Below, piece by piece: positions 33,587-42,095 of a DNA stretch of 64,000 nt (positions are counted from its first letter, which is position 1; each line of letters starts with the position of its first letter). This DNA is from CAYNYM01 sp049366815. Its GTDB lineage: Bacteria > Desulfobacterota > DSM-4660 > Desulfatiglandales > HGW-15. The notes under the pieces are model-generated. The model worked only from the letters and a program-made list of their open reading frames with translations, did no database searches and was not told where the DNA came from. The translations under genes were made by a program, and so were the position numbers. The DNA lies in NCBI GenBank assembly GCA_049366815.1, contig JBMNCO010000068.1:44435-108434 (forward strand), written 5' to 3'.

Positions 33587-34165
33587 CTACAGGGTTTTAG
33601 AGAAGAACACGTCCTTGAAACTCCTGAAATACTCCCAACCAGACCAAAGGGTGAAAACCAGTGCTACCCACAAAAAGGTCATTCCCACAACATGGAAATC
33701 GATCTCAAGATAGGGATAATGGAGACAAAGGCCGATGGTGGCCGTGGATTGAAATATGGTCTTGTATTTCCCTGTCTTACTTGCCTGGATCACGGTCCCC
33801 TCATTGGCGGCAATGCTGCGAAGCCCCGTTACGGCCAGTTCTCTCGCTATGATCAATACGACGATCCAAGAGGGGATCCGGCCCAGAGGGATGAGGCTGA
33901 TCATGGTCCCGGAAACAAGAATTTTGTCGGCCAGGGGATCCAGGAACTTCCCGATGCTCGTCACATCTCCTCGTTTTCTTGCAAAATAGCCGTCGAGAAA
34001 ATCGGTGATGAAGGCCACCCCAAAAAAAAGCGCGGCCAGGAAGCTTCCCAGCCTGCCGGGAAAATACAGACAGGCCATCACGAGTGGAATGCAGGCCAAT
34101 CGGAACAAGGTCAGCGTATTCGGCAGGTTGAAAAGGTCCTCCTTGTGTTTGCGATGGGTACGCAT
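33587..34165 (-). CDS. pgsA: CDP-diacylglycerol--glycerol-3-phosphate 3-phosphatidyltransferase
   Basis: A 192-residue integral membrane enzyme that makes phosphatidylglycerol phosphate from CDP-diacylglycerol. The CDP-alcohol phosphotransferase signature DG-x2-AR-x8-G-x3-D-x3-D is intact: Asp58, Gly59, Ala62, Arg63, Gly72, Asp76, Asp80. The N-terminus NLPNTLTLFRLACIPL and ARELAVTGLRSIAA identify PgsA among its relatives. At least four membrane segments are visible. It is the last gene of the minus-strand housekeeping block, 9 bases after the lytic transglycosylase. Confidence 0.95.
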   Translation of the reverse strand: MRTHRKHKEDLFNLPNTLTLFRLACIPLVMACLYFPGRLGSFLAALFFGVAFITDFLDGYFARKRGDVTSIGKFLDPLADKILVSGTMISLIPLGRIPSWIVVLIIARELAVTGLRSIAANEGTVIQASKTGKYKTIFQSTATIGLCLHYPYLEIDFHVVGMTFLWVALVFTLWSGWEYFRSFKDVFFSKTL

Positions 34166-34174
34166 ACGCCGCCT

Positions 34175-34762
34175 TTACTCTTTTTGACCGGATTTGAGCC
34201 GTTCATAAAAGTTGAGAACCTTTGTGACAAAGGACTTGGTCTCAGGGTATGGTGGAATCCCTTGATAATCTTTAACTTTTTCAGGGCCGGCATTGTAGGC
34301 GGCGAGAGCCAGGCTCTCATCATTGTTAAAGCGTTCCAGCAGGAGGCTGAGATAGCGTGTGCCGCCAAAGATATTCTCTTCAGGGTTGAATGGATTAGCG
34401 ACCTTCATTTTTGTCGCTGTTTGAGGCATGAGCTGCATCAGTCCCTGGGCGCCCTTTTTGGATACGGCCCTGTGGTCAAAATCCGATTCTGCCTTTATCA
34501 CAGCCCTGATCAACAATGGGTCAACGTTGAATGTCCTTGAGGCCTGCTGAATAATCCCTTCGTATTCCTTTATATATTCCGATGGTTTTTTTTCATATGT
34601 CCGAAAATACAGCTTATACCTTGCATCCGTTTGAACATTCGTGAAATGCCATACGCCGTCCTTGTCGCAATAACGGTAGACATCGGCTGATACAATAGTG
34701 TTCCCACAGAATACAAAAAGTATCCAGAAGGAAAGGGAAAAAACAATCCTCGTGGGAGACAT
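34175..34762 (-). CDS. Lytic transglycosylase (SLT domain) with DUF4124-like N-terminus
   Basis: A 195-residue exported murein lyase. A signal peptide (about residues 1-26) leads into a short Trp-containing YRYCDKDGVWHFTN segment like DUF4124, then an SLT domain with catalytic Glu in IKAESDFDHRAVS, followed by KKGAQGLMQLMPQTA, GGTRYLSLLL and ALAAYNAGPEKV, all diagnostic. It cleaves peptidoglycan glycan strands without hydrolysis. The start codon (ATG 34762, or GTG 34768) overlaps the transaldolase stop, so translation is coupled. Confidence 0.93.
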   Translation of the reverse strand: MSPTRIVFSLSFWILFVFCGNTIVSADVYRYCDKDGVWHFTNVQTDARYKLYFRTYEKKPSEYIKEYEGIIQQASRTFNVDPLLIRAVIKAESDFDHRAVSKKGAQGLMQLMPQTATKMKVANPFNPEENIFGGTRYLSLLLERFNNDESLALAAYNAGPEKVKDYQGIPPYPETKSFVTKVLNFYERLKSGQKE

Positions 34763-34764
34763 CC

Positions 34765-35406
34765 TCACCCCATTTTCTTCCAGTCAGCCAGGAATTTTTC
34801 GAGACCAATGTCTGTCAAAGGATGTTTAATCAATTGTTCCATAACCTTGAATGGGATTGTTGCAATATCCGCGCCTAAGAGTGCCGCATCGAGCACATGA
34901 AGCGGATTTCGGACACTGGCCACGAGGACCTCGGTTTCGTACCCGTAATTCTCATAAATGGTCACAATCTGCTCAACCAGATCCATGCCCGTATGGCTTA
35001 TATCGTCAAGTCTGCCGATAAAGGGACTGATGTAGCACGCCCCCGCTTTGGCGGCCATGAGGGCCTGGAGGGGCGAAAAGCACAGGGTCACATTGGTCCT
35101 TATCCCTTCACCTGAGAGTGTCTTTACGGCCTTGAGGCCTTCCTTTATGAGGGGGATTTTGACGACGATATTGCCTGCCAGAGAGGCAAGGTGTCTGGCC
35201 TCCTTTAACATGCCCTCAGCCTCGGTACTCACCACCTCGGCACTGACGGGTCCATCGACAATATGGCAGATTTCTTTGATGAGTTCTTCAAATTCCCGCC
35301 CTTCCTTGGCAATAAGGCTGGGATTGGTTGTGACACCGTCCAATAGGCCCATTTCATTGGCCTTCTTGATTTCCTCAATATTTGCCGTATCAATAAAAAA
35401 TTTCAT
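34765..35406 (-). CDS. Transaldolase of the small fructose-6-phosphate aldolase-like type
   Basis: A 213-residue class I aldolase, the short TalC/MipB type. It begins MKFFIDTANIEEIKKANEMGL and carries DGVTTNPSLIAKEG, VVKIPLIKEGLKA (Schiff-base Lys), and SPFIGRLDDI. It moves dihydroxyacetone units between sugar phosphates in the non-oxidative pentose pathway, or splits fructose-6-phosphate. ATG at 35406 has GGAGG upstream; the longer frame was rejected. Start 28 bases after the YHS protein, in the same run. Confidence 0.95.
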   Translation of the reverse strand: MKFFIDTANIEEIKKANEMGLLDGVTTNPSLIAKEGREFEELIKEICHIVDGPVSAEVVSTEAEGMLKEARHLASLAGNIVVKIPLIKEGLKAVKTLSGEGIRTNVTLCFSPLQALMAAKAGACYISPFIGRLDDISHTGMDLVEQIVTIYENYGYETEVLVASVRNPLHVLDAALLGADIATIPFKVMEQLIKHPLTDIGLEKFLADWKKMG

Positions 35407-35434
35407 GTGTCCTCCATTATAGAAACATGTTTCC

Positions 35435-35710
35435 CTAGGATTGCCCGTTAGGCTGCTCCGCCTTACCTTCTCTTTCCCTTTCGTACCTCGCCGCACATTG
35501 ATCGCTGCAGAAGAAGAAGGTCTTTCCCTCTATCACCCTCTTTACAGAATCTCTCCTGGGAATATAGGTCTTGCATAGGGGATCCTGGACCATCTCGTCG
35601 ATGACGCCGCCGTCCGATGGTCCTCTCACCTCTCCCGTGCCGGATCGAATAAGGCCTTTCACGAGACGAAACAAGACATAAAACAAAAGAGCCAGTATGA
35701 TTAGACGCAT
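35435..35710 (-). CDS. Small membrane-anchored YHS/TRASH-type protein (PP0621-like)
   Basis: A 91-residue protein with one N-terminal membrane segment (LIILALLFYVLFRLVKGLI) and a cytoplasmic or periplasmic metal-binding-type end: MVQDPLCKTYIPR and FFFCSDQCAARYERE form a Cys pattern like YHS/TRASH domains, which bind a metal ion. Function is unknown. Its ATG follows the folK stop by 3 bases, so it is translated with folK. Confidence 0.8.
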   Translation of the reverse strand: MRLIILALLFYVLFRLVKGLIRSGTGEVRGPSDGGVIDEMVQDPLCKTYIPRRDSVKRVIEGKTFFFCSDQCAARYEREREGKAEQPNGQS

Positions 35711-35713
35711 CGG

Positions 35714-36208
35714 TCATTCCTCATAGGGGATAACATCCTGTCCATCCTCCTGCAATTGCTCCAGCAACTGACTCATCGTCAATCCCATTGAAGGGTGGGG
35801 CACCCCAGGTGCCAGATCGACCATGGGGACAAGGACAAATCGCCTGACATGCATCAGAGGGTGCGGGACCTTTAAGTCCTCTTCCTCAATGATCTGATTT
35901 CCGTAGAGCAGTATATCCAGATCAATGATTCTGGGTCCCCATGGCTCCATCCTGACACGCCCCATCCCTTGCTCAACACGCATCAATCCTTTCAGAAGAT
36001 CCCGCGCCGGTATCACGACCTCAAGGGAAAGGGCCCCATTGATAAACCATTCCTGCCTATCAAAGCCCACGGGTTTTGTAAGGTACCATCCTGAAATCCC
36101 GGAGATTTTTACCCCTGGGATTCGCCGGAGCCGGTCCACGGCCTTCAAACAGTTCTGATGCCGGTCGCCCAGATTGGAACCGATGCCGATATAGGCCGTT
36201 TCAGTCAT
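35714..36208 (-). CDS. folK: 2-amino-4-hydroxy-6-hydroxymethyldihydropteridine pyrophosphokinase
   Basis: A 164-residue cytoplasmic kinase that transfers pyrophosphate from ATP to the pterin during folate synthesis. It has YIGIGSNLGDR at the start, YLTKPVGFDRQEWFINGA, and the signature GPRIIDLDILLYG with the two metal-binding Asp, and HPLMHVRRFVLVPM. The ATG starts immediately after the dapL stop (TGAATG). Confidence 0.95.
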   Translation of the reverse strand: MTETAYIGIGSNLGDRHQNCLKAVDRLRRIPGVKISGISGWYLTKPVGFDRQEWFINGALSLEVVIPARDLLKGLMRVEQGMGRVRMEPWGPRIIDLDILLYGNQIIEEEDLKVPHPLMHVRRFVLVPMVDLAPGVPHPSMGLTMSQLLEQLQEDGQDVIPYEE

Positions 36209-37375
36209 TCAAAATGTGATGTCCTTGATCCTCGCGACGGCCTCTTCGAGGCGGGCCCTCTTCTTGGTCAGGGCGATGCGGAAGTACCCTTCACCCGGCT
36301 CACCAAAACCGTTTCCCGGTGTCACGACCACCCCATTATCCAGAAGCCGGCTTACAAAATCTGCTGACGTGACGCCCTCCGGGACCCTGACCCAAAGATA
36401 AAAGGTCGCCTTTGGTACCTCCAGGGAAAACCCGGCATCCTTCAGTCCCTTGACCATGAGGTCCCTTCTCCGTTTATAGACCTCCCTCATTTGCTCCACG
36501 CAGGACTGGTCCTGTATCAGGGCCTCCCGTGCAGCGACTTGAATGGCCTGAAAGGCCCCTGAATCAATGTTACTCTTGATGGCCCCCAGGCCTTCAATGA
36601 CCTCCCTGTTGCCCACCGCGAAACCGATCCGCCATCCCGTCATATTATAGGTCTTGGAAAGGGAATGAAACTCCATGCCCACCTCCTTTGCGCCCTCCAC
36701 CTCCATAAAACTCGGGGGACGATAACCGTCAAAGGCCATCTCCGTATAGGCGGCATCGTGGCAGACAATGATGCGGTTTTTCCTGGCAAAGGCCACCACC
36801 CGGCTGAAAAAGTCGAGATCGGCTGTGGCAGCGGTAGGATTATTGGGGTAGTTGATAAACATCAACTTGGCCTTGCGGGCCATATCCACCGAAACGGCGT
36901 CAAGGTCCGGCAAAAAACCATTTTCCCCCAACAGGGGCATGATATGGGATTGCCCACCTGCAAATATGGTCGCGTTGTGATAGACCGGATATGAAGGGGA
37001 CGGGATCAGCGCCACATCCCCAGGATTCACAAAGGCCAGGGGCATGTGCGCGATACCCTCCTTGCTGCCGATCAAGATGACCACCTCGTTCAGGGGGTCT
37101 ATCTCGACGCCGAATCGGGTCTTATACCATCCTGCAACGGTCTCCCGGAGGGCCGTCATCCCCACGTAGGAGGGATACTGATGATTTGCGGGATCTTCCG
37201 CCGCACGCTTCAGGGCCTCGATGATGTGAGGGGGGGTGGGTAGATCCGGGTCCCCGACACCAAGGTCTATGATATCCACTCCCCTCGCCTTGACCTCCTG
37301 CTTTTTTCGGTCTATCTCCTTGAAAAGATATGGGGGAAGACGTTTGAGGCGATCCGCTTTTTCAAAAATCTGCAT
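36209..37375 (-). CDS. dapL: LL-diaminopimelate aminotransferase
   Basis: A 388-residue PLP-dependent fold-type I aminotransferase. Lys241 (HSLSKTYNMTGWRIGF) holds PLP; YPNNPTAA and HDAAYTEMAFDG are also conserved. DapL converts tetrahydrodipicolinate directly to LL-diaminopimelate, bypassing succinyl or acetyl intermediates. Sequence alone would permit other aspartate-type aminotransferases, but its place directly after dapB-dapA-dapF-lysA makes DapL by far the best reading. Gap to dapB is 70 bases. Confidence 0.92.
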   Translation of the reverse strand: MQIFEKADRLKRLPPYLFKEIDRKKQEVKARGVDIIDLGVGDPDLPTPPHIIEALKRAAEDPANHQYPSYVGMTALRETVAGWYKTRFGVEIDPLNEVVILIGSKEGIAHMPLAFVNPGDVALIPSPSYPVYHNATIFAGGQSHIMPLLGENGFLPDLDAVSVDMARKAKLMFINYPNNPTAATADLDFFSRVVAFARKNRIIVCHDAAYTEMAFDGYRPPSFMEVEGAKEVGMEFHSLSKTYNMTGWRIGFAVGNREVIEGLGAIKSNIDSGAFQAIQVAAREALIQDQSCVEQMREVYKRRRDLMVKGLKDAGFSLEVPKATFYLWVRVPEGVTSADFVSRLLDNGVVVTPGNGFGEPGEGYFRIALTKKRARLEEAVARIKDITF

Positions 37376-37445
37376 GTTGCTTTTCCTTGTTTATTAATCA
37401 GATCATAAAATGGTCCTGCGCCCGCGAGGGGATTTCTGACGGGCG

Positions 37446-38249
37446 CTATCGAAGTCCGAGCACATCCTGCATGTCATAAAGTCCTGCGGGCTGCCGGACC
37501 ACCCACGCAGCCGCCTTCACCGCCCCTCGCGCAAAATTGTCCCGGTTATGGGCGCGATGAATCAACTCCAACCGCTCACCAATCCCCCCGAACATCACCG
37601 TATGTTCACCCGTAATATCCCCGGCCCGCCAGGTCTGCACGCCGATCTCCTCATCGGATCTCTCTCCAATGATTCCCTTCCGGGCATAGACCGCCGCCTT
37701 TTCAAGATCCCGGCCCACAGCCCCCGCCAGGATCTGGGCCAGTCGCATGGCCGTCCCGCTGGGGGCATCCTTCTTGAGCCTGTGATGGACCTCAAGGATC
37801 TCCATATCGTAGTCGGAGCCGAGAATCTTGGCCATCTGCTCGGCAATCTTGAACATGACATTGACCCCCACGCTCATATTGGGGGCCATGACACAACGGA
37901 TGCCCTTTGCAAGGCCGGTCAACTCCTCAAGCGTACCCTTGTCAAATCCGGTTGTTCCGATAACCATGGCAAGATCTCTTGAAGACGCGAATCTCACGTT
38001 TTCAAGCGTTGCCTCAGGCGTCGTGAAATCAATGAGCACATCACCGTACTTGGCAACCTCGCCCAGGCTTCCGGCCAGGCTCAATCCTGTCAATCCCAAC
38101 CCGGCCAATTGTCCAATGTCCTGACCCACGCTCGGATGGTCGGCCCTTTCAAAGGCCCCCGCCAGAGCCACCTCCCGGCTCTGGTGCACCATATGAATGA
38201 TCCGTTGCCCCATGCGACCTGCGGCACCTGCCACAATGGCTTTTGTCAT
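37446..38249 (-). CDS. dapB: 4-hydroxy-tetrahydrodipicolinate reductase
   Basis: A 267-residue NAD(P)H-dependent enzyme. The N-terminal nucleotide-binding GAAGRMGQRI, VLIDFTTPEATLEN, IGTTGF, APNMSVGVNV, and the active-site EVHHRLKKDAPSGTA are all as in the family. It reduces hydroxy-tetrahydrodipicolinate on the way to diaminopimelate and lysine. 61 bases after dapA. Confidence 0.97.
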   Translation of the reverse strand: MTKAIVAGAAGRMGQRIIHMVHQSREVALAGAFERADHPSVGQDIGQLAGLGLTGLSLAGSLGEVAKYGDVLIDFTTPEATLENVRFASSRDLAMVIGTTGFDKGTLEELTGLAKGIRCVMAPNMSVGVNVMFKIAEQMAKILGSDYDMEILEVHHRLKKDAPSGTAMRLAQILAGAVGRDLEKAAVYARKGIIGERSDEEIGVQTWRAGDITGEHTVMFGGIGERLELIHRAHNRDNFARGAVKAAAWVVRQPAGLYDMQDVLGLR

Positions 38250-38310
38250 GATAAGGATGTCCTCCTCAATCTAATGATTTCAGCATGATCATGAACGCTC
38301 GGCTTTTTCG

Positions 38311-39183
38311 TCAAATAAGGTCATAATCCTGCAGGACCTTTTGGAGCCTGTCAAGGTTTCCCGGGGACATGGATACCAGGGGCAGTCTCATTTCCCCGGT
38401 GCATTTCCCCATGAGCCCGGCCGCGGTCTTGACGGGCACGGGGTTGGTCTCATAGAACATGGCCTGACACAAGGGCATAAGATCAAAGAATATTTCCCTT
38501 GCCTTCTCCAGACGACCATCCTCCCATGCCTGGACCATTTCCGCGGTCTTTCGGGGCACGAGATTGGCGATGACGGAGATCACGCCCTTTCCTCCGATCG
38601 CCAGGATGGGCAAAGTGAGATTGTCATCGCCGGAGAGGAGCGTAATCTTGTCGCCGACCAACTTCAGAATCTCGGCCATCTGCCCGATATTGCCGGAAGC
38701 CTCCTTGATCGCCACGATCTCAGGAAGTGCCGCAAGACGTGCCACAGTCTCGGGCAGCATGTTCACGCTGGTTCTCCCGGGCACATTGTAGAGCACCTGA
38801 GGGAAGGGCACGGCCTGTGCAATGGCCTTGTAGTGCTGATACAGGCCCTCCTGGGTCGGCTTGTTGTAATAGGGTGTAACCTGAAGCGTCGCATCCGCTC
38901 CCGCCTTTTTTGCATGTTCAGTCAGTTCAATGGCCTCATTGGTGCAGTTGCCGCCGGTCCCCGCAATGACCGGGACCCTCTTGTTTGCAGCCTCCACGGC
39001 GATATCGATAACCCTGCAGTGTTCCTCAACATTCAACGTGGCAGACTCACCGGTAGTCCCGCATGGAACAATTGCGCTGGTGCCGTTGGCTATCTGAAAG
39101 TCAATGAGTTCTCTGTAGGCCTCTTCATCAATCTTGCCGTCCTTAAACGGGGTGATAATGGCCACGATCGATCCTTTAAACAT
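38311..39183 (-). CDS. dapA: 4-hydroxy-tetrahydrodipicolinate synthase
   Basis: A 290-residue class I aldolase joining pyruvate and aspartate semialdehyde. It has PCGTTGESATL, TPYYNKPTQEGLYQHY, the Tyr in VLYNVPGRTSVNM and the Schiff-base Lys in IVAIKEASG. ATG at 39183 follows AAGGAG; an upstream in-frame start would add six residues without a ribosome site. Feedback control by lysine is common in this family but cannot be judged here. Confidence 0.97.
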   Translation of the reverse strand: MFKGSIVAIITPFKDGKIDEEAYRELIDFQIANGTSAIVPCGTTGESATLNVEEHCRVIDIAVEAANKRVPVIAGTGGNCTNEAIELTEHAKKAGADATLQVTPYYNKPTQEGLYQHYKAIAQAVPFPQVLYNVPGRTSVNMLPETVARLAALPEIVAIKEASGNIGQMAEILKLVGDKITLLSGDDNLTLPILAIGGKGVISVIANLVPRKTAEMVQAWEDGRLEKAREIFFDLMPLCQAMFYETNPVPVKTAAGLMGKCTGEMRLPLVSMSPGNLDRLQKVLQDYDLI

Positions 39184-39210
39184 GGTAAACTCCTTAAACA
39201 TTTATGAATG

Positions 39211-40035
39211 TCAAAGTGCTTCTTCACATAATTCGGCCTTATACACAAGGGAGGTATTTCCCTCCAGCCATATTTCCTCGAAACGGTCACCCTGTTTGCT
39301 GAAATAAATCCGCAGTTCTTCACCGCCCCTGGTCCTCACCTTCACGGGCGATTGAACCATTCCCCTGGCCGCCGCCGTCAGGGCGGATGCGATGGCCCCG
39401 GTACCGCAGGCAAGGGTCTCATCCTCTACGCCCCTTTCATAGGTCCTGAGTTCAATCAGACCGGGGTCGTGGACCTTCATGAAATTGACATTGGTCCCCT
39501 GTGGAGAAAACAGGCGATGGTAACGAACCCCTGGTCCCTGTTCCAGGACTGGGTGGCTTTTCGGGTCTTCCACCTGAAGGACCACGTGAGGAACACCCGT
39601 ATTAATAAAATCCGCGTGGATCCAACCCGGTTCCTGAGTGAGATTTACATCCCTTTGATAGGCGGAGGGATCAGGCATTCGGACCTTGACGATTCTGCCC
39701 TTTACCTCCGCCGAAACCGGACCGGCAAGGGTTTCAAAAGTCATTTCAGGCCCGGCGATACCCATCAAATAGGCGAAACGGGCAACGCAGCGGCTCCCGT
39801 TGCCACACATTTCCACCTCTCCGCCGTCGGCGTTGAAAAACCGCCACCCAAAGTCATATTGCTCCGATTTGGTCACGACAATGAGGCCGTCTGCACCCAC
39901 GGACTCCCTTCGGCGGCAGGTCCCCTTGACCAAGCGTTCCAATTCTTCTGCGGGGATCTGATCCTCCCGGTTGTCGATGAGGATAAAATCATTGCCGCTG
40001 CCGTTCATCTTCCAAAATGGGATCGCTTCTGCCAT
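39211..40035 (-). CDS. dapF: Diaminopimelate epimerase
   Basis: A 274-residue cofactor-free racemase. The catalytic cysteines are in MCGNGSRC and in ETLACGTGAIAS; NDFILIDNR at the start is the family mark. It makes meso-diaminopimelate for peptidoglycan and for LysA. It lies 42 bases after lysA and 27 before dapA. Confidence 0.97.
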   Translation of the reverse strand: MAEAIPFWKMNGSGNDFILIDNREDQIPAEELERLVKGTCRRRESVGADGLIVVTKSEQYDFGWRFFNADGGEVEMCGNGSRCVARFAYLMGIAGPEMTFETLAGPVSAEVKGRIVKVRMPDPSAYQRDVNLTQEPGWIHADFINTGVPHVVLQVEDPKSHPVLEQGPGVRYHRLFSPQGTNVNFMKVHDPGLIELRTYERGVEDETLACGTGAIASALTAAARGMVQSPVKVRTRGGEELRIYFSKQGDRFEEIWLEGNTSLVYKAELCEEAL

Positions 40036-40077
40036 GACCGTCTTAACACTCCAATGCCGGACGGGCCCAACCTCGGC

Positions 40078-41343
40078 TCACGGGGTTTTCTCCAGAAAGT
40101 CAGGGATCTTCTCGCCTCGAATAAGGTCCTCATAGGTTTCCCGTGCTCGGATGACCTCATAGTCCCGGCCCTTGACCATGACTTCCGCGACCTTGGGGCG
40201 GGAATTGTAATTCGAAGACATACTGAAGCCGTAGGCCCCGGCGCTCATGACAGCCATGAGTTCTCCGGGCTCAAAGCCCTCCACCTCCCTGTCTTTGGCC
40301 AGAAAGTCCCCTGATTCGCATATAGGCCCTACGATATCGGCCTGGATCTTTTCATGGCCCCTGATCATGACGGGCTGGATCCCATGATAAGATCCATAGA
40401 GGCTCGGGCGGACCAGGTCGTTCATGGCCGCATCCACAATGATGAAATGCTTATCCTCCGCCGATTTGGTGTAAAGCACCCTTGCCACCAGGATGCCTGC
40501 ATTGCCCATAATGACCCTTCCCGGTTCGAGGATCAGGATCAGATCCCGCATATTCATTTCGCTCTTGACGGCCTTGGCGTACTCCCCGGGATGGGGAGGG
40601 ACCTCCTTCTCATAGGTGATGCCCAGACCCCCGCCCAGATCCAGATAATCGATTCGAATGTCCCTATGCTGAAGTTCATCAATAAGGCTCTTGACCCTCC
40701 TCAGGGCGTCCACAAAGGGTCTGACCTCGGTCAGCTGGGACCCGATATGGCAGGATACCCCCGAGATTTTCAAGTGGCTGAGCCCTGCGGCCGTCCTGTA
40801 GACTTCCAAGGCCTTTCGAATATCAATCCCGAACTTGTTTTCTTTCAGGCCTGTTGAAATATAGGGATGGGTCCGGGGATCCACGTCCGGATTGACCCGA
40901 AGCGCTATCCGGGCCTTTTTACCTTGTCTTTCAGCCACCTCATTCAGCAGGCTGATCTCCTGCGTCGATTCCACATTAAAGAGAAGGATTCCCGACTTGA
41001 GGGCGTATTCCATGTCTTCCGCCCTTTTCCCCACCCCGGAATATACAATCCTTTCCGGTTCAATCCCAGCCCTCAATGCGCGGAACAGTTCACCCCCCGA
41101 CACGATGTCCGCGCCGCCACCCTCACGGGCAATGAGCCTCAGGACGGCCAGATTTGAGTTGGACTTCATGGAAAAACAGGTCAGGTGTTTCATCTCTCCA
41201 AATGCGTCGTCAAAGGCCCGGAAGTGTCTTTTCAGCGTGGCATGGGAATAGAGATAAAAGGGCGTTCCCACGTTCTCGGCGATCTGTGAAACGGAGACCT
41301 CTTCGCAAAAAAGTGCGTTATTTCTGTAATGAAAGTGATGCAT
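40078..41343 (-). CDS. lysA: Diaminopimelate decarboxylase
   Basis: A 421-residue PLP enzyme of the alanine-racemase fold that forms lysine. PLP Lys is in FSMKSNSNLAVL; SGVSCHIGSQL, DLGGGLGITY, EPGRVIMGNAG and the C-terminal GPICESGDFLAKDR with catalytic Cys are all present. ATG at 41343 has a close GAGG. The 296 bases upstream hold no gene. An LptM-type lipoprotein gene often precedes lysA, and that is so here. Confidence 0.97.
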   Translation of the reverse strand: MHHFHYRNNALFCEEVSVSQIAENVGTPFYLYSHATLKRHFRAFDDAFGEMKHLTCFSMKSNSNLAVLRLIAREGGGADIVSGGELFRALRAGIEPERIVYSGVGKRAEDMEYALKSGILLFNVESTQEISLLNEVAERQGKKARIALRVNPDVDPRTHPYISTGLKENKFGIDIRKALEVYRTAAGLSHLKISGVSCHIGSQLTEVRPFVDALRRVKSLIDELQHRDIRIDYLDLGGGLGITYEKEVPPHPGEYAKAVKSEMNMRDLILILEPGRVIMGNAGILVARVLYTKSAEDKHFIIVDAAMNDLVRPSLYGSYHGIQPVMIRGHEKIQADIVGPICESGDFLAKDREVEGFEPGELMAVMSAGAYGFSMSSNYNSRPKVAEVMVKGRDYEVIRARETYEDLIRGEKIPDFLEKTP

Positions 41344-41639
41344 TTCCTCACAACAATATAAGCTGATTCATTTTTTAGGGTTTAAAGACAGAAAGTCGAA
41401 ACCCGACCCTGAAGGAATGGGGCTTGTGTAATACCTGAATGACCCTTGTGCTACCCAGATGGCGTTGCTCTGCATTGAATGGTGCTGTGGCCGTGTCTCC
41501 TGTCTTTGCATGCCCCTGGACATGGACCCGAAGGTTGCCCCAGGTCACATGTTCCATCATTTTCGCTGCATAATCTTCATCCCATCATACCGTCGTCCTG
41601 GGCCTATCGGGAAAACAACAGCTTGATGTGTGACCGGTA

Positions 41640-42095
41640 TCAGGGCGAACCTTCCGGTGCAATCTGGATGGTGTTTGAAGGCGGTCCCATCCTGCCATCC
41701 GGTCCGAGAAGGTAGACCTTGAAAAAGAGGACCTGCCCTTCCGTTTTCCCCGGCACATTACAGGAAAATCGTTCCCCTGTAATGACTTCCGGACCGAAAT
41801 GGTCATAGCCCTGGTACGCAATGGGGCAGTCGGCACAGGGCGCCTCCTGCGGCGGAAACTCGCCGTAATAAACCCTGCATCCTGTAATCGACCCCCGGGC
41901 CTCCTCTGGAGATCTTGGTCCCTCTAGGTCTCCTGCGAGAAGAATTTTCCCTTCGGACCACCCGCCCTTGAGATTCGATATCTTCAAGGGGAAGGCCTTT
42001 TGCGGGATAAAAGGCGGCCCCTTTTTACCGCAGCAACACAGAAACACGACAGCGGCCAATAGGAAAATGACCTTTACAGATACCGAGCTTTTCAA
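41640..42095 (-). CDS. Enlarged LptM/YifL-like lipoprotein
   Basis: A 151-residue lipoprotein. A hydrophobic leader (residues 8-20) ends with three cysteines at 20-22 followed by GKKGPPFIP, the LptM/YifL motif found after the lipid-bearing Cys in small outer-membrane lipoproteins that lie upstream of lysA. Normal LptM is only 60-70 residues; here some 115 residues follow, with Cys-rich GEFPPQEAPCADCP and possible beta-strand text like VLFFKVYLLGPDGR. The start is a TTG overlapping the argH stop (TTGA), with GGGGG directly upstream. In E. coli LptM helps LptD mature; the extra domain is of unknown function. Confidence 0.78.
   Translation of the reverse strand: MKSSVSVKVIFLLAAVVFLCCCGKKGPPFIPQKAFPLKISNLKGGWSEGKILLAGDLEGPRSPEEARGSITGCRVYYGEFPPQEAPCADCPIAYQGYDHFGPEVITGERFSCNVPGKTEGQVLFFKVYLLGPDGRMGPPSNTIQIAPEGSP

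Noticed and set aside
41375..41560. A short minus-strand frame upstream of lysA with OmpA-like text (VHVQGHAKTGD)
   Set aside because: Too short and without a ribosome site; the likeness to the OmpA motif covers only a few residues and may be chance. It could be a gene remnant, but support is too weak.
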